From Paragordius varius (Eukaryota; Nematomorpha), in the NCBI GenBank assembly GCA_964247055.1, contig OZ176053.1, positions 6,448,001 through 6,512,000 of the forward strand: a stretch of DNA of 64,000 nucleotides. Reading direction: 5' to 3'. The notes beneath the pieces are model-generated. The model was given only the letters and a program-made list of their open reading frames with translations. It was not told where the DNA came from and made no database searches. The translations under genes were made by a program, and so were the position numbers. Shown here in pieces: positions 50,069 to 63,500 of this stretch (within the stretch, counting starts at the first letter, position 1; every line of letters begins with the position of its first letter).

Positions 50069-51202
50069 ATATCCACTGTGCAAAATTTTTCATGAGATAG
50101 ATTATGACCAGCGAATTTGTTTGCCGCAAAAATTTTTATTTGTTGACGACATAGTTTTCTAAATATTGAGAGAAAATCATAATTGGGCAAAAAGTGAAAA
50201 TTAAGGATATTGAAAAAATAGTGATTAAACCTGAGAATATTTAGATTGATATATATGTTATTTTTATTGTATAAAATATGAATGTTAAAATCTAAAAAAT
50301 CAGTTTGGCTAGTAAAAGATTTAAAAAAATTATTTAAGATAGAAATTTTTTTTGTCTTTTAAGGATATACCATTTGCACTTTAAGAGTGTCCTTGAACAT
50401 TTCAAGTTGGTCCTTGAACGCTTCAAGTTGGTCCTCGGACTTTTTTGTTTAGTTTTTAACTTTTATCAATCAAATCGTATATCATCTATCTATTTTATCA
50501 TTTTAACCTATTTTTTATTTTTAACATAAAAATCAATATCAACTACCTATATCTTTATTAATTTCTTAACATTATTTTGGACATGTACAAGATTTTAACA
50601 CATAAAAAAATAAATAAGTTTTCTGGGTTATTATTAATAATTTTTTATTGATAACATTTAGAAGATAATTTTGTTAAATTGGAAAAAAATTATTTTGAAA
50701 GAAAAAAGTCGTTTTTTAATAAAAAAATTTATTTTTATATGAATAAATATATAAATGTACAAAATTAGATTTATAAATAATAAAATAAAAAAAATAAATG
50801 TAAAAATTATGATTTTATCAAAAAGGATCAATTTGAAGTGTTCAAGGACCAACTTGAAGTGTTCCAAAGATGTTCAAGGATACTCTTGAAGCGCAATGGT
50901 ATATGTTAAAGAAAAAACACGATTTTTTGATCTAAGGTTAAAAAAACCCTAACTTTATAGGCTGTTTATAAATTGTAGATATCAGATAAAATGATAAAAA
51001 CCCTACTATCTCAAGTTTTATCATTATTTTTATTTATCCTAAAATATCTTAAATTTTCGCTTTTTGCCCAATTTTGATTTTATCTCAATATTTTAAAGCA
51101 TAGGTCCTCAACAAATAAAAATATTTGCGGCAAACGAATTCGCCGATAGGCTATCTCATGAAAAAAATTATTAATAAAATTGACATGCACACAGTGATAT
51201 AT
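50069..51202. mobile_element. Fold-back element with CACTGTG ends, about 1.1 kb
   Basis: The outer ends TATATCCACTGTGC and CACAGTGATATA are inverted. Inside them, CATGAGATAG pairs with CTATCTCATG, TTGCCGCAAA with TTTGCGGCAA, and GGGCAAAAAGTGAAAATTAA with TTTCGCTTTTTGCCCAA. Nearer the centre, GAGTGTCCTTGAACATTTCA and CAAGTTGGTCC pair with GGACCAACTTGAAGTG and onward. No transposase frame is visible. The CAC(A/T)GTG termini resemble those of the element at 17254, but the arms are unrelated. Confidence 0.7.
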
Positions 51203-52139
51203 AAATGTATATATATATAAATTTAAACTAATAAATGTTTTGGTCTTATGGTGCTGTCTTACTAGTCTTTTAAAAGATTGCTACTAGCTTTATATCGAAA
51301 ATACCAAAATTAATGCACAGTATGCTATATAATATTTTTTAATGACATTCTAAGAAAAAGTAATACTATATTTATATCTAATTTGTGTATTCCAAAAGTC
51401 TCGCATTTTTGTTTTTTTGAAACGAAAATGCCGAGATTGCTCGATAAATTTAATATATGCTATGTTGTGACATGGAAAAAAGTTTTTATTGAACATATGA
51501 ATCTTTGCTTAAAAATTTATTTCAAGCATTTTTTTAAATCGTATTTTATGGTCAAGCATGGCGGAATTGTAAAAACTTTTTTTTACATTAGGTGCAGCCC
51601 GGTTGGGTAATTTGAAAAAGCTTAATAATTTTTGTCTTGATGTATTGATATATATGGTATCATGGTTTTTAGGAAAATGAGCTACAAGCTTTGTCTTTAA
51701 TATAGTGGTCTATTTTAAAGAGGACGGTCTTGCGGCTACTTTTAAAAAAACTCTAAAAATTTTGTGTTTATGCTGGGAAATATAAAAGCTATTATTGATT
51801 AAATTTATTTTCATAATTTGGGTGCGAAATAATTTTAAGGTTTTTGGCTGCTATTTTTGCAATAAAGTCCGGGGAGGTGAATGGAAAAAAGCCAATTCAG
51901 TCCCGGCTATGCTCAAGGATATCGTAAAAAATCAAATATTATTATATTTTTGGTCTGCACTTTTTAAAAAAATTTCAAAGATAGGTTTTTAAGAATTTGT
52001 CTTACTAAAACATTTATTCACGGGATGGGTTTAATATGAGAATTCATAACAGTGGTTGGACTGACTATAGTCGCGGCATTTATAAATAAATTAAATTAAC
52101 CATTTTCAAATCTAAGTGTTTTCATTCGTTTTAAGCAAT
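51203..52139. other. Spacer between the fold-back element and the satellite
   Basis: AT-rich DNA; open frames at 51383-51610 and 51795-51992 have no recognisable family character. Confidence 0.4.
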
Positions 52140-52910
52140 ATTTTATTTTTTCACAAATATAAAGTAATGGTTGAATATTGGAAATACTTAGCATGGGTAA
52201 TTAAATTAGATCGGTGAAAAGTGATGGGTAATTGTTGGTAAAAGTAATATTAGCTTGGGTATTTATTTGATTGTTGAAAAGTGAGGAATGATTGTTGGAA
52301 ATATTAATAGTAGCCGCTTAATATTAATATTAGCACGAGTAATATAATACGAATTATGGACTAATACTAGCACAGTATATTAATTGATTGCAATTACTTA
52401 TAGTATAACTGGTAATATTATTTAAATGTTGGAAATGATACCAGCACGGGTATTGTTATACTATTTTTGGAAATACTATCACAGTTAATACTAATTGATT
52501 GTATTACTAATATTAACACGGTTAACATTATTTGACTGTTAGAAATACTACAACTAGCACGCTTAATGTTTTTTGATTGTTGAAAAGTAATGGTTGATTG
52601 TTGGAGTTATTAGAATCAGCACGCATTATTTGATTGTTAAAAAATAATGGGTGATTGTTAGAAATACTAATATCATAACGCTTACAATTATTTGATTGTT
52701 GAAAAGTAATGGTTGATTGGTGGAATAGTAATACCCGCATATAATTATTTGATTGTTGAAAAGCAATGGTTGGTGGAAATACTAATACCCGCACGCTTAT
52801 AATTATTTGATTGTTGAAAACCAATGGTTGATTGGTGAAAATAGTAATACCCGTACGCTTATAATCATTTGATTGTTGAAAAATGGTTGATTGGTGGAAA
52901 TAGTAATACC

Positions 52911-55493
52911 CGAACGCTCAAATTATTTGATTGTTGAAAAATGGTTGATCATTAGAAATAGTAATACCTACACGCCTAAAATTATTTGATTGTTGAAAAG
53001 TAATGGTTGATTAATGGAATTCCTAATACCCGAACGCTTAAAATTATTTGATTGTTGAAAAGTAATGGTTGATTAATGGAAATACTAATACCCGAACGCT
53101 TAAAATTATTTGATTGTTGAAAAGTACTTGTTGATTGGTGTAAATACTAATACCCGAACGCTTAAAATAATTTCATTATTGAAAAGTAATGGTTGATTAG
53201 TGGAAATACTAATACCCGCACGCTTATAATTATTTGATTGTTGAAAAGTAATGGTTGATTGGTGGAAATAGTAATATCCGCACGCTTATAATTATTTGAT
53301 TGTTGAAAAGTAATGGTTGATTGGTGGAAATAGTAATACCCGAACGCTTAAAATTATTTGATTATTGAAAAGTAATGCTTGATTGGTGGAAATAGTACCC
53401 GTACGCTTAAAATTATTTGATTGTTGAAAAGTAATGGTTGATTGGTGGAAATAGTAATACCCGCACGCTTATAATTATTTGATTGTTGAAAAGTAATGGT
53501 TGATTGGTGGAAATAGTAATACCCGCACGCTTATAATTATTTGATTGTTGAAAAGTAATGGTTGATTGGTGGAAATAGTAATACCCGCACGCTTATAATT
53601 ATTTGATTGTTGAAAAGTAATGGTTGATTGGTGGAAATAGTAATATCCGCACGCTTATAATTATTTGATTGTTGAATATTAATGGTTGATTGGTGGAAAT
53701 AGTAATACCCGCACGCTTATAATAATTTGATTGTTGAAAAGTAATGGTTGATTGGTGGAAATAGTAATACCCGCACGCTTATAATTATTTGATTGTTGAA
53801 AAGTAATGGTTGATTGGTGGAAATAGTAATACCCGCATTCTTATAATAATTTGATTGTTGAAAAGTAATGGTTGATTGGTGGAAATAGTAATACCCGCAC
53901 GCTTATAATTATTTGATTGTTGAAAATTAATGGTTGATTGGTGGAAATAGTAATACCCGCACGCTTATAATAATTTGATTGTTGAAAAGTAATGGTTGAT
54001 TGGTGGAAATAGTAATACCCGAACGCTTAAAATTATTTGATTATTGAAAAGTAATTCTTGATTGGTGGAAATAGTAATACCCGCACGCTTATAATAATTT
54101 GATTGTTGAAAAGTAATGGTTGATTGGTGGAAATAGTAATACCCGAACGCTTAAAATTATTTGATTATTGAAAAGTAATGCTTGATTGGTGGAAAATACC
54201 CGCACGCTTATAATTATTTGATTGTTGAAAAGTAATGGTTGATTGGTGGAAATAGTAATACCCGCACGCTTATAATTTTTTGATTGTTGAAAATTAATGG
54301 TTGATTGGTGGAAATAGTAATACCCGTACGCTTATAATTATTTGATTGTTGAAAAGTAATGGTTGATTGGTGGAAATAGTAATACCCGAACGCTTAAAAT
54401 TATTTGATTGTTGAAAAGTAATGGTTGATTGGTGGAAATAGTACCCGCACGCTTAAAATTATTTGATTGTTGAAAAGTAATGCTTGATTGGTGTAAATAG
54501 TAATACCCGCACGCTTATAATTATTTGATTGTTGAAAAGTAATGGTGGATTGGTGGAAATAGTAATACCCGCACGCTTATAATTATTTGATTGTTGAAAA
54601 GTAATGGTTGATTGGTGGAAATAGTAATATCCGCACGCTTATAATAATTTGATTGTTGAAAAGTAATGGTTGATTGGTGGAAATAGTAATACCCGAACGC
54701 TTAAAATTGTTTGATTATTGAAAAGTAATGCTTGATTGGTGGAACTATTAATACCCGAACGCTTAAAATTATTTGATTATTGAAAAGTAATGGTTAATTG
54801 GTGGAAATAGTAATACCCGAACGCTTAAAATTATTTGATTATTGAAAAGTAATGCTTGATTGGTGGAAATAGTATTACCCGGACGCTTATAATTATTTGA
54901 TTGTTGAAAAGTAATGGTTGATTGGTGGAAATAGTAATACCCGCACGCTTATAATTATTTGATTGTTGAAAAGTAATGGTTGATTGGTGGAAATAGTAAT
55001 ACCCGCACGCTTATAATTATTTGATTGTTGAAAAGTAATGGTTGATTGGTGGAAATAGTAATACCCGCACGCTTAAAATTATTTGATTGTTGAAAAGTAA
55101 TGGTTGATTGGTGGAAGTAGTAATACCCGAACGCTTAAAATTATTTGATTATTGAAAAGTAATGCTTGATTGGTGGAAATAGTACCCGTACGCCTAAAAT
55201 TATTTGATTGTTGAAAAGTAATGGTTGATTAGTGGAAATACTAATACCCGTACGCTTAAAATTATTTGATTATTGAAAAGTAATGCTTGATTGGTGGAAA
55301 TAGTACCCGTACGCCTAAAATTATTTGATTGTTGAAAAGTAATGGTTGATTAGTGGAAATACTAATACCCGTACGCTTAAAATTATTTGATTATTGAAAA
55401 GTAAGGCTTGATTGGTGGAAATAGTAATACCCGAACGCTTAAAATTATTTGATTATTGAAAAGTAATGGTTGATTGGTGGAAATATTAATACC
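52911..55493. repeat. Higher-order repeat copy 1 (2,583 bp)
   Basis: This copy starts at the marker CGAACGCTCAAATTATTTG followed by TGGTTGATCATTAG. It contains a fixed series of variant monomers (GAATTCCTAATACC, GTACTTGTTGATTGG, AATAATTTCATTATTG and others) in an order repeated by the next two copies. It has one 62-bp monomer more than copy 2, near 54360-54425. Confidence 0.85.
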
Positions 55494-58014
55494 CGAACGC
55501 TCAAATTATTTGATTGTTGAAAAATGGTTGATCATTAGAAATAGTAATACCTACACGCCTAAAATTATTTGATTGTTGAAAAGTAATGGTTGATTAATGG
55601 AATTCCTAATACCCGAACGCTTAAAATTATTTGATTGTTGAAAAGTAATGGTTGATTAATGGAAATACTAATACCCGAACGCTTAAAATTATTTGATTGT
55701 TGAAAAGTACTTGTTGATTGGTGTAAATACTAATACCCGAACGCTTAAAATAATTTCATTATTGAAAAGTAATGGTTGATTAGTGGAAATACTAATACCC
55801 GCACGCTTATAATTATTTGATTGTTGAAAAGTAATGGTTGATTGGTGGAAATAGTAATATCCGCACGCTTATAATTATTTGATTGTTGAAAAGTAATGGT
55901 TGATTGGTGGAAATAGTAATACCCGAACGCTTAAAATTATTTGATTATTGAAAAGTAATGCTTGATTGGTGGAAATAGTACCCGTACGCTTAAAATTATT
56001 TGATTGTTGAAAAGTAATGGTTGATTGGTGGAAATAGTAATACCCGCACGCTTATAATTATTTGATTGTTGAAAAGTAATGGTTGATTGGTGGAAATAGT
56101 AATACCCGCACGCTTATAATTATTTGATTGTTGAAAAGTAATGGTTGATTGGTGGAAATAGTAATACCCGCACGCTTATAATTATTTGATTGTTGAAAAG
56201 TAATGGTTGATTGGTGGAAATAGTAATATCCGCACGCTTATAATTATTTGATTGTTGAATATTAATGGTTGATTGGTGGAAATAGTAATACCCGCACGCT
56301 TATAATAATTTGATTGTTGAAAAGTAATGGTTGATTGGTGGAAATAGTAATACCCGCACGCTTATAATTATTTGATTGTTGAAAAGTAATGGTTGATTGG
56401 TGGAAATAGTAATACCCGCATGCTTATAATAATTTGATTGTTGAAAAGTAATGGTTGATTGGTGGAAATAGTAATACCCGCACGCTTATAATTATTTGAT
56501 TGTTGAAAATTAATGGTTGATTGGTGGAAATAGTAATACCCGCACGCTTATAATAATTTGATTGTTGAAAAGTAATGGTTGATTGGTGGAAATAGTAATA
56601 CCCGAACGCTTAAAATTATTTGATTATTGAAAAGTAATGCTTGATTGGTGGAAATAGTAATACCCGCACGCTTATAATAATTTGATTGTTGAAAAGTAAT
56701 GGTTGATTGGTGGAAATAGTAATACCCGAACGCTTAAAATTATTTGATTATTGAAAAGTAATGCTTGATTGGTGGAAAATACCCGCACGCTTATAATTAT
56801 TTGATTGTTGAAAAGTAATGGTTGATTGGTGGAAATAGTAATACCCGCACGCTTATAATTTTTTGATTGTTGAAAATTAATGGTTGATTGGTGGAAATAG
56901 TAATACCCGTACGCTTATAATAATTTGATTGTTGAAAAGTAATGGTTGATTGGTGGAAATAGTACCCGCACGCTTAAAATTATTTGATTGTTGAAAAGTA
57001 ATGCTTGATTGGTGTAAATAGTATTACCCGCACGCTTATAATTATTTGATTGTTGAAAAGTAATGGTGGATTGGTGGAAATAGTAATACCCGCACGCTTA
57101 TAATTATTTGATTGTTGAAAAGTAATGGTTGATTGGTGGAAATAGTAATATCCGCACGCTTATAATAATTTGATTGTTGAAAAGTAATGGTTGATTGGTG
57201 GAAATAGTAATACCCGAACGCTTAAAATTGTTTGATTATTGAAAAGTAATGCTTGATTGGTGGAACTATTAATACCCGAACGCTTAAAATTATTTGATTA
57301 TTGAAAAGTAATGGTTAATTGGTGGAAATAGTAATACCCGAACGCTTAAAATTATTTGATTATTGAAAAGTAATGCTTGATTGGTGGAAATAGTATTACC
57401 CGGACGCTTATAATTATTTGATTGTTGAAAAGTAATGGTTGATTGGTGGAAATAGTAATACCCGCACGCTTATAATTATTTGATTGTTGAAAAGTAATGG
57501 TTGATTGGTGGAAATAGTAATACCCGCACGCTTATAATTATTTGATTGTTGAAAAGTAATGGTTGATTGGTGGAAATAGTAATACCCGCACGCTTAAAAT
57601 TATTTGATTGTTGAAAAGTAATGGTTGATTGGTGGAAGTAGTAATACCCGAACGCTTAAAATTATTTGATTATTGAAAAGTAATGCTTGATTGGTGGAAA
57701 TAGTACCCGTACGCCTAAAATTATTTGATTGTTGAAAAGTAATGGTTGATTAGTGGAAATACTAATACCCGTACGCTTAAAATTATTTGATTATTGAAAA
57801 GTAATGCTTGATTGGTGGAAATAGTACCCGTACGCCTAAAATTATTTGATTGTTGAAAAGTAATGGTTGATTAGTGGAAATACTAATACCCGTACGCTTA
57901 AAATTATTTGATTATTGAAAAGTAAGGCTTGATTGGTGGAAATAGTAATACCCGAACGCTTAAAATTATTTGATTATTGAAAAGTAATGGTTGATTGGTG
58001 GAAATATTAATACC
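55494..58014. repeat. Higher-order repeat copy 2 (2,521 bp)
   Basis: The same marker and monomer order as copy 1 are present, differing by one missing monomer and few substitutions. Such similarity at 2.5-kb scale indicates recent duplication by unequal exchange. Confidence 0.85.
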
Positions 58015-60540
58015 CGAACGCTCAAATTATTTGATTGTTGAAAAATGGTTGATCATTAGAAATAGTAATACCTACACGCCTAAAATTATTTGATTGTTGA
58101 AAAGTAATGGTTGATTAATGAAATTCCTAATACCCGAACGCTTAAAATTATTTGATTGTTGAAAAGTAATGGTTGATTAATGGAAATACTAATACCCGAA
58201 CGCTTAAAATTATTTGATTGTTGAAAAGTACTTGTTGATTGGTGTAAATACTAATACCCGAACGCTTAAAATAATTTCATTATTGAAAAGTAATGGTTGA
58301 TTAGTGGAAATACTAATACCCGCACGCTTATAATTATTTGATTGTTGAAAAGTAATGGTTGATTGGTGGAAATAGTAATATCCGCACGCTTATAATTATT
58401 TGATTGTTGAAAAGTAATGGTTGATTGGTGGAAATAGTAATACCCGAACGCTTAAAATTATTTGATTATTGAAAAGTAATGCTTGATTGGTGGAAATAGT
58501 ACCCGTACGCTTAAAATTATTTGATTGTTGAAAAGTAATGGTTGATTGGTGGAAATAGTAATACCCGCACGCTTATAATTATTTGATTGTTGAAAAGTAA
58601 TGGTTGATTGGTGGAAATAGTAATACCCGCACGCTTATAATTATTTGATTGTTGAAAAGTAATGGTTGATTGGTGGAAATAGTAATACCCGCACGCTTAT
58701 AATTATTTGATTGTTGAAAAGTAATGGTTGATTGGTGGAAATAGTAATATCCGCACGCTTATAATTATTTGATTGTTGAATATTAATGGTTGATTGGTGG
58801 AAATAGTAATACCCGCACGCTTATAATAATTTGATTGTTGAAAAGTAATGGTTGATTGGTGGAAATAGTAATACCCGCACGCTTATAATTATTTGATTGT
58901 TGAAAAGTAATGGTTGATTGGTGGAAATAGTAATACCCGCATGCTTATAATAATTTGATTGTTGAAAAGTAATGGTTGATTGGTGGAAATAGTAATACCC
59001 GCACGCTTATAATTATTTGATTGTTGAAAATTAATGGTTGATTGGTGGAAATAGTAATACCCGCACGCTTATAATAATTTGATTGTTGAAAAGTAATGGT
59101 TGATTGGTGGAAATAGTAATACCCGAACGCTTAAAATTATTTGATTATTGAAAAGTAATGCTTGATTGGTGGAAATAGTAATACCCGCACGCTTATAATA
59201 ATTTGATTGTTGAAAAGTAATGGTTGATTGGTGGAAATAGTAATACCCGAACGCTTAAAATTATTTGATTATTGAAAAGTAATGCTTGATTGGTGGAAAA
59301 TACCCGCACGCTTATAATTATTTGATTGTTGAAAAGTAATGGTTGATTGGTGGAAATAGTAATACCCGCACGCTTATAATTTTTTGATTGTTGAAAATTA
59401 ATGGTTGATTGGTGGAAATAGTAATACCCGTACGCTTATAATAATTTGATTGTTGAAAAGTAATGGTTGATTGGTGGAAATAGTACCCGCACGCTTAAAA
59501 TTATTTGATTGTTGAAAAGTAATGCTTGATTGGTGTAAATAGTATTACCCGCACGCTTATAATTATTTGATTGTTGAAAAGTAATGGTGGATTGGTGGAA
59601 ATAGTAATACCCGCACGCTTATAATTATTTGATTGTTGAAAAGTAATGGTTGATTGGTGGAAATAGTAATATCCGCACGCTTATAATAATTTGATTGTTG
59701 AAAAGTAATGGTTGATTGGTGGAAATAGTAATACCCGAACGCTTAAAATTGTTTGATTATTGAAAAGTAATGCTTGATTGGTGGAACTATTAATACCCGA
59801 ACGCTTAAAATTATTTGATTATTGAAAAGTAATGGTTAATTGGTGGAAATAGTAATACCCGAACGCTTAAAATTATTTGATTATTGAAAAGTAATGCTTG
59901 ATTGGTGGAAATAGTAATACCCGGACGCTTATAATTATTTGATTGTTGAAAAGTAATGGTTGATTGGTGGAAATAGTAATACCCGCACGCTTATAATTAT
60001 TTGATTGTTGAAAAGTAATGGTTGATTGGTGGAAATAGTAATACCCGCACGCTTATAATTATTTGATTGTTGAAAAGTAATGGTTGATTGGTGGAAATAG
60101 TAATACCCGCACGCTTAAAATTATTTGATTGTTGAAAAGTAATGGTTGATTGGTGGAAGTAGTAATACCCGAACGCTTAAAATTATTTGATTATTGAAAA
60201 GTAATGCTTGATTGGTGGAAATAGTACCCGTACGCCTAAAATTATTTGATTGTTGAAAAGTAATGGTTGATTAGTGGAAATACTAATACCCGTACGCTTA
60301 AAATTATTTGATTATTGAAAAGTAATGCTTGATTGGTGGAAATAGTACCCGTACGCCTAAAATTATTTGATTGTTGAAAAGTAATGGTTGATTAGTGGAA
60401 ATACTAATACCCGTACGCTTAAAATTATTTGATTATTGAAAAGTAAGGCTTGATTGGTGGAAATAGTAATACCCGAACGCTTAAAATTATTTGATTATTG
60501 AAAAGTAATGGTTGATTGGTGGAAATATTAATACCCGAAC
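58015..60540. repeat. Higher-order repeat copy 3 (about 2,525 bp)
   Basis: The same order as copy 2 with very few differences (for example AATGAAATTCC for AATGGAATTCC). It ends where the expected marker is replaced by CGAACGCTTAAAATTATTGA. Beyond it, shorter blocks of about 1.2 and 0.8 kb repeat instead. Confidence 0.8.
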
Positions 60541-63500
60541 GCTTAAAATTATTGATTATTGAAAAGTAATGGTTAATTGGTGGAAATAGTAATACCCGCA
60601 CGCTTATAATTATTTGATTGTTGAAAAGTAATGGTTGATTGGTGGAAATAGTAATACCCGCACGCTTATAATTATTTGATTGTTGAAAAGTAATGGTTGA
60701 TTGGTGGAAATAGTAATACCCGCACGCTTATAATTATTTGATTGTTGAAAAGTAATGGTTAATTAGTGGAAATACTAATACCCGAACGCTTATAATTATT
60801 TGATTGTTGAAAGGTAATGGTTGATTAGTGGAAATACTAATATCCGCACGCTTATAATTATTTGATTGTTGAAAAGTAATGGTTGATTGGTGGAAATAGT
60901 AATACCCGAACGCTTAAAATTATTTGATTATTGAAAAGTAATGCTTGATTGGTGGAAATAGTACCCGTACGCTTAAAATTATTTGATTGTTGAAAAGTAA
61001 TGGTTGATTGGTGGAAATAGTAATACCCGCACGCTTATAATTATTTGATTGTTGAAAAGTAATGGTTGATTGGTGGAAATAGTAATACCCGCACGCTTAT
61101 AATTATTTGATTGTTGAAAAGTAATGGTTGATTGGTGGAAATAGTAATACCCGCACGCTTATAATTATTTGATTGTTGAAAAGTAATGGTTGATTGGTGG
61201 AAATAGTAATATCCGCACGCTTATAATTATTTGATTGTTGAATATTAATGGTTGATTGGTGGAAATAGTAATACCCGCACGCTTATAATAATTTGATTGT
61301 TGAAAAGTAATGGTTGATTGGTGGAAATAGTAATACCCGCACGCTTATAATTATTTGATTGTTGAAAAGTAATGGTTGATTGGTGGAAATAGTAATACCC
61401 GCACGCTTATAATTATTTGATTGTTGAAAAGTAATGGTTGATTGGTGGAAATAGTAATACCCGCACGCTTATAATTATTTGATTGTTGAAAAATGGTTGA
61501 TTGGTGGAAATAGTAATACCCGAACGCTTAAAATTATTTGATTATTGAAAAGTAATGCTTGATTGGTGGAAATAGTACCCGTACGCCTAAAATTATTTGA
61601 TTGTTGAAAAGTAATGGTTGATTAGTGGAAATACTAATACCCGTACGCTTAAAATTATTTGATTATTGAAAAGTAAGGCTTGATTGGTGGAAATAGTAAT
61701 ACCCGAACGCTTAAAATTATTTGATTATTGAAAAGTAATGGTTGATTGGTGGAAATATTAATACCCGAACGCTTAAAATTATTGATTATTGAAAAGTAAT
61801 GGTTAATTGGTGGAAATAGTAATACCCGCACGCTTATAATTATTTGATTGTTGAAAAGTAATGGTTGATTGGTGCAAATAGTAATACCCGCACGCTTATA
61901 ATTATTTGATTGTTGAAAAGTAATGGTTGATTAGTGGAAATACTAATACCCGCACGCTTATAATTATTTGATTGTTGAAAAGTAATGGTTGATTGGTGGA
62001 AATAGTAATATCCGCACGCTTATAATTATTTGATTGTTGAAAAGTAATGGTTGATTGGTGGAAATAGTAATACCCGAACGCTTAAAATTATTTGATTATT
62101 GAAAAGTAATGCTTGATTGGTGGAAATAGTACCCGTACGCTTAAAATTATTTGATTGTTGAAAAGTAATGGTTGATTGGTGGAAATAGTAATACCCGCAC
62201 GCTTATAATTATTTGATTGTTGAAAAGTAATGGTTGATTGGTGGAAATAGTAATACCCGCACGCTTATAATTATTTGATTGTTGAAAAGTAATGGTTGAT
62301 TAGTGGAAATACTAATACCCGCACGCTTATAATTATTTGATTGTTGAAAAGTAATGGTTGATTGGTGGAAATAGTAATATCCGCACGCTTATAATTATTT
62401 GATTGTTGAAAAGTAATGGTTGATTGGTGGAAATAGTAATACCCGAACGCTTAAAATTATTTGATTATTGAAAAGTAATGCTTGATTGGTGGAAATAGTA
62501 CCCGTACGCTTAAAATTATTTGATTGTTGAAAAGTAATGGTTGATTGGTGGAAATATTAATACCCGAACGCTTAAAATTATTGATTATTGAAAAGTAATG
62601 GTTAATTGGTGGAAATAGTAATACCCGCACGCTTATAATTATTTGATTGTTGAAAAGTAATGGTTGATTGGTGCAAATAGTAATACCCGCACGCTTATAA
62701 TTATTTGATTGTTGAAAAGTAATGGTTGATTAGTGGAAATACTAATACCCGCACGCTTATAATTATTTGATTGTTGAAAAGTAATGGTTGATTGGTGGAA
62801 ATAGTAATATCCGCACGCTTATAATTATTTGATTGTTGAAAAGTAATGGTTGATTGGTGGAAATAGTAATACCCGAACGCTTAAAATTATTTGATTATTG
62901 AAAAGTAATGCTTGATTGGTGGAAATAGTACCCGTACGCTTAAAATTATTTGATTGTTGAAAAGTAATGGTTGATTGGTGGAAATAGTAATACCCGCACG
63001 CTTATAATTATTTGATTGTTGAAAAGTAATGGTTGATTGGTGGAAATAGTAATACCCGCACGCTTATAATTATTTGATTGTTGAAAAGTAATGGTTGATT
63101 AGTGGAAATACTAATACCCGCACGCTTATAATTATTTGATTGTTGAAAAGTAATGGTTGATTGGTGGAAATAGTAATATCCGCACGCTTATAATTATTTG
63201 ATTGTTGAAAAGTAATGGTTGATTGGTGGAAATAGTAATACCCGAACGCTTAAAATTATTTGATTATTGAAAAGTAATGCTTGATTGGTGGAAATAGTAC
63301 CCGTACGCTTAAAATTATTTGATTGTTGAAAAGTAATGGTTGATTGGTGGAAATAGTAATACCCGCACGCTTATAATTATTTGATTGTTGAAAAGTAATG
63401 GTTGATTGGTGGAAATAGTAATACCCGCACGCTTATAATTATTTGATTGTTGAAAAGTAATGGTTGATTGGTGGAAATAGTAATACCCGCACGCTTATAA

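Noticed and set aside
52528-52824. Minus-strand 98-residue frame at the array edge
   Set aside because: It is a translation of diverged satellite monomers, with a repeating NNQ pattern.
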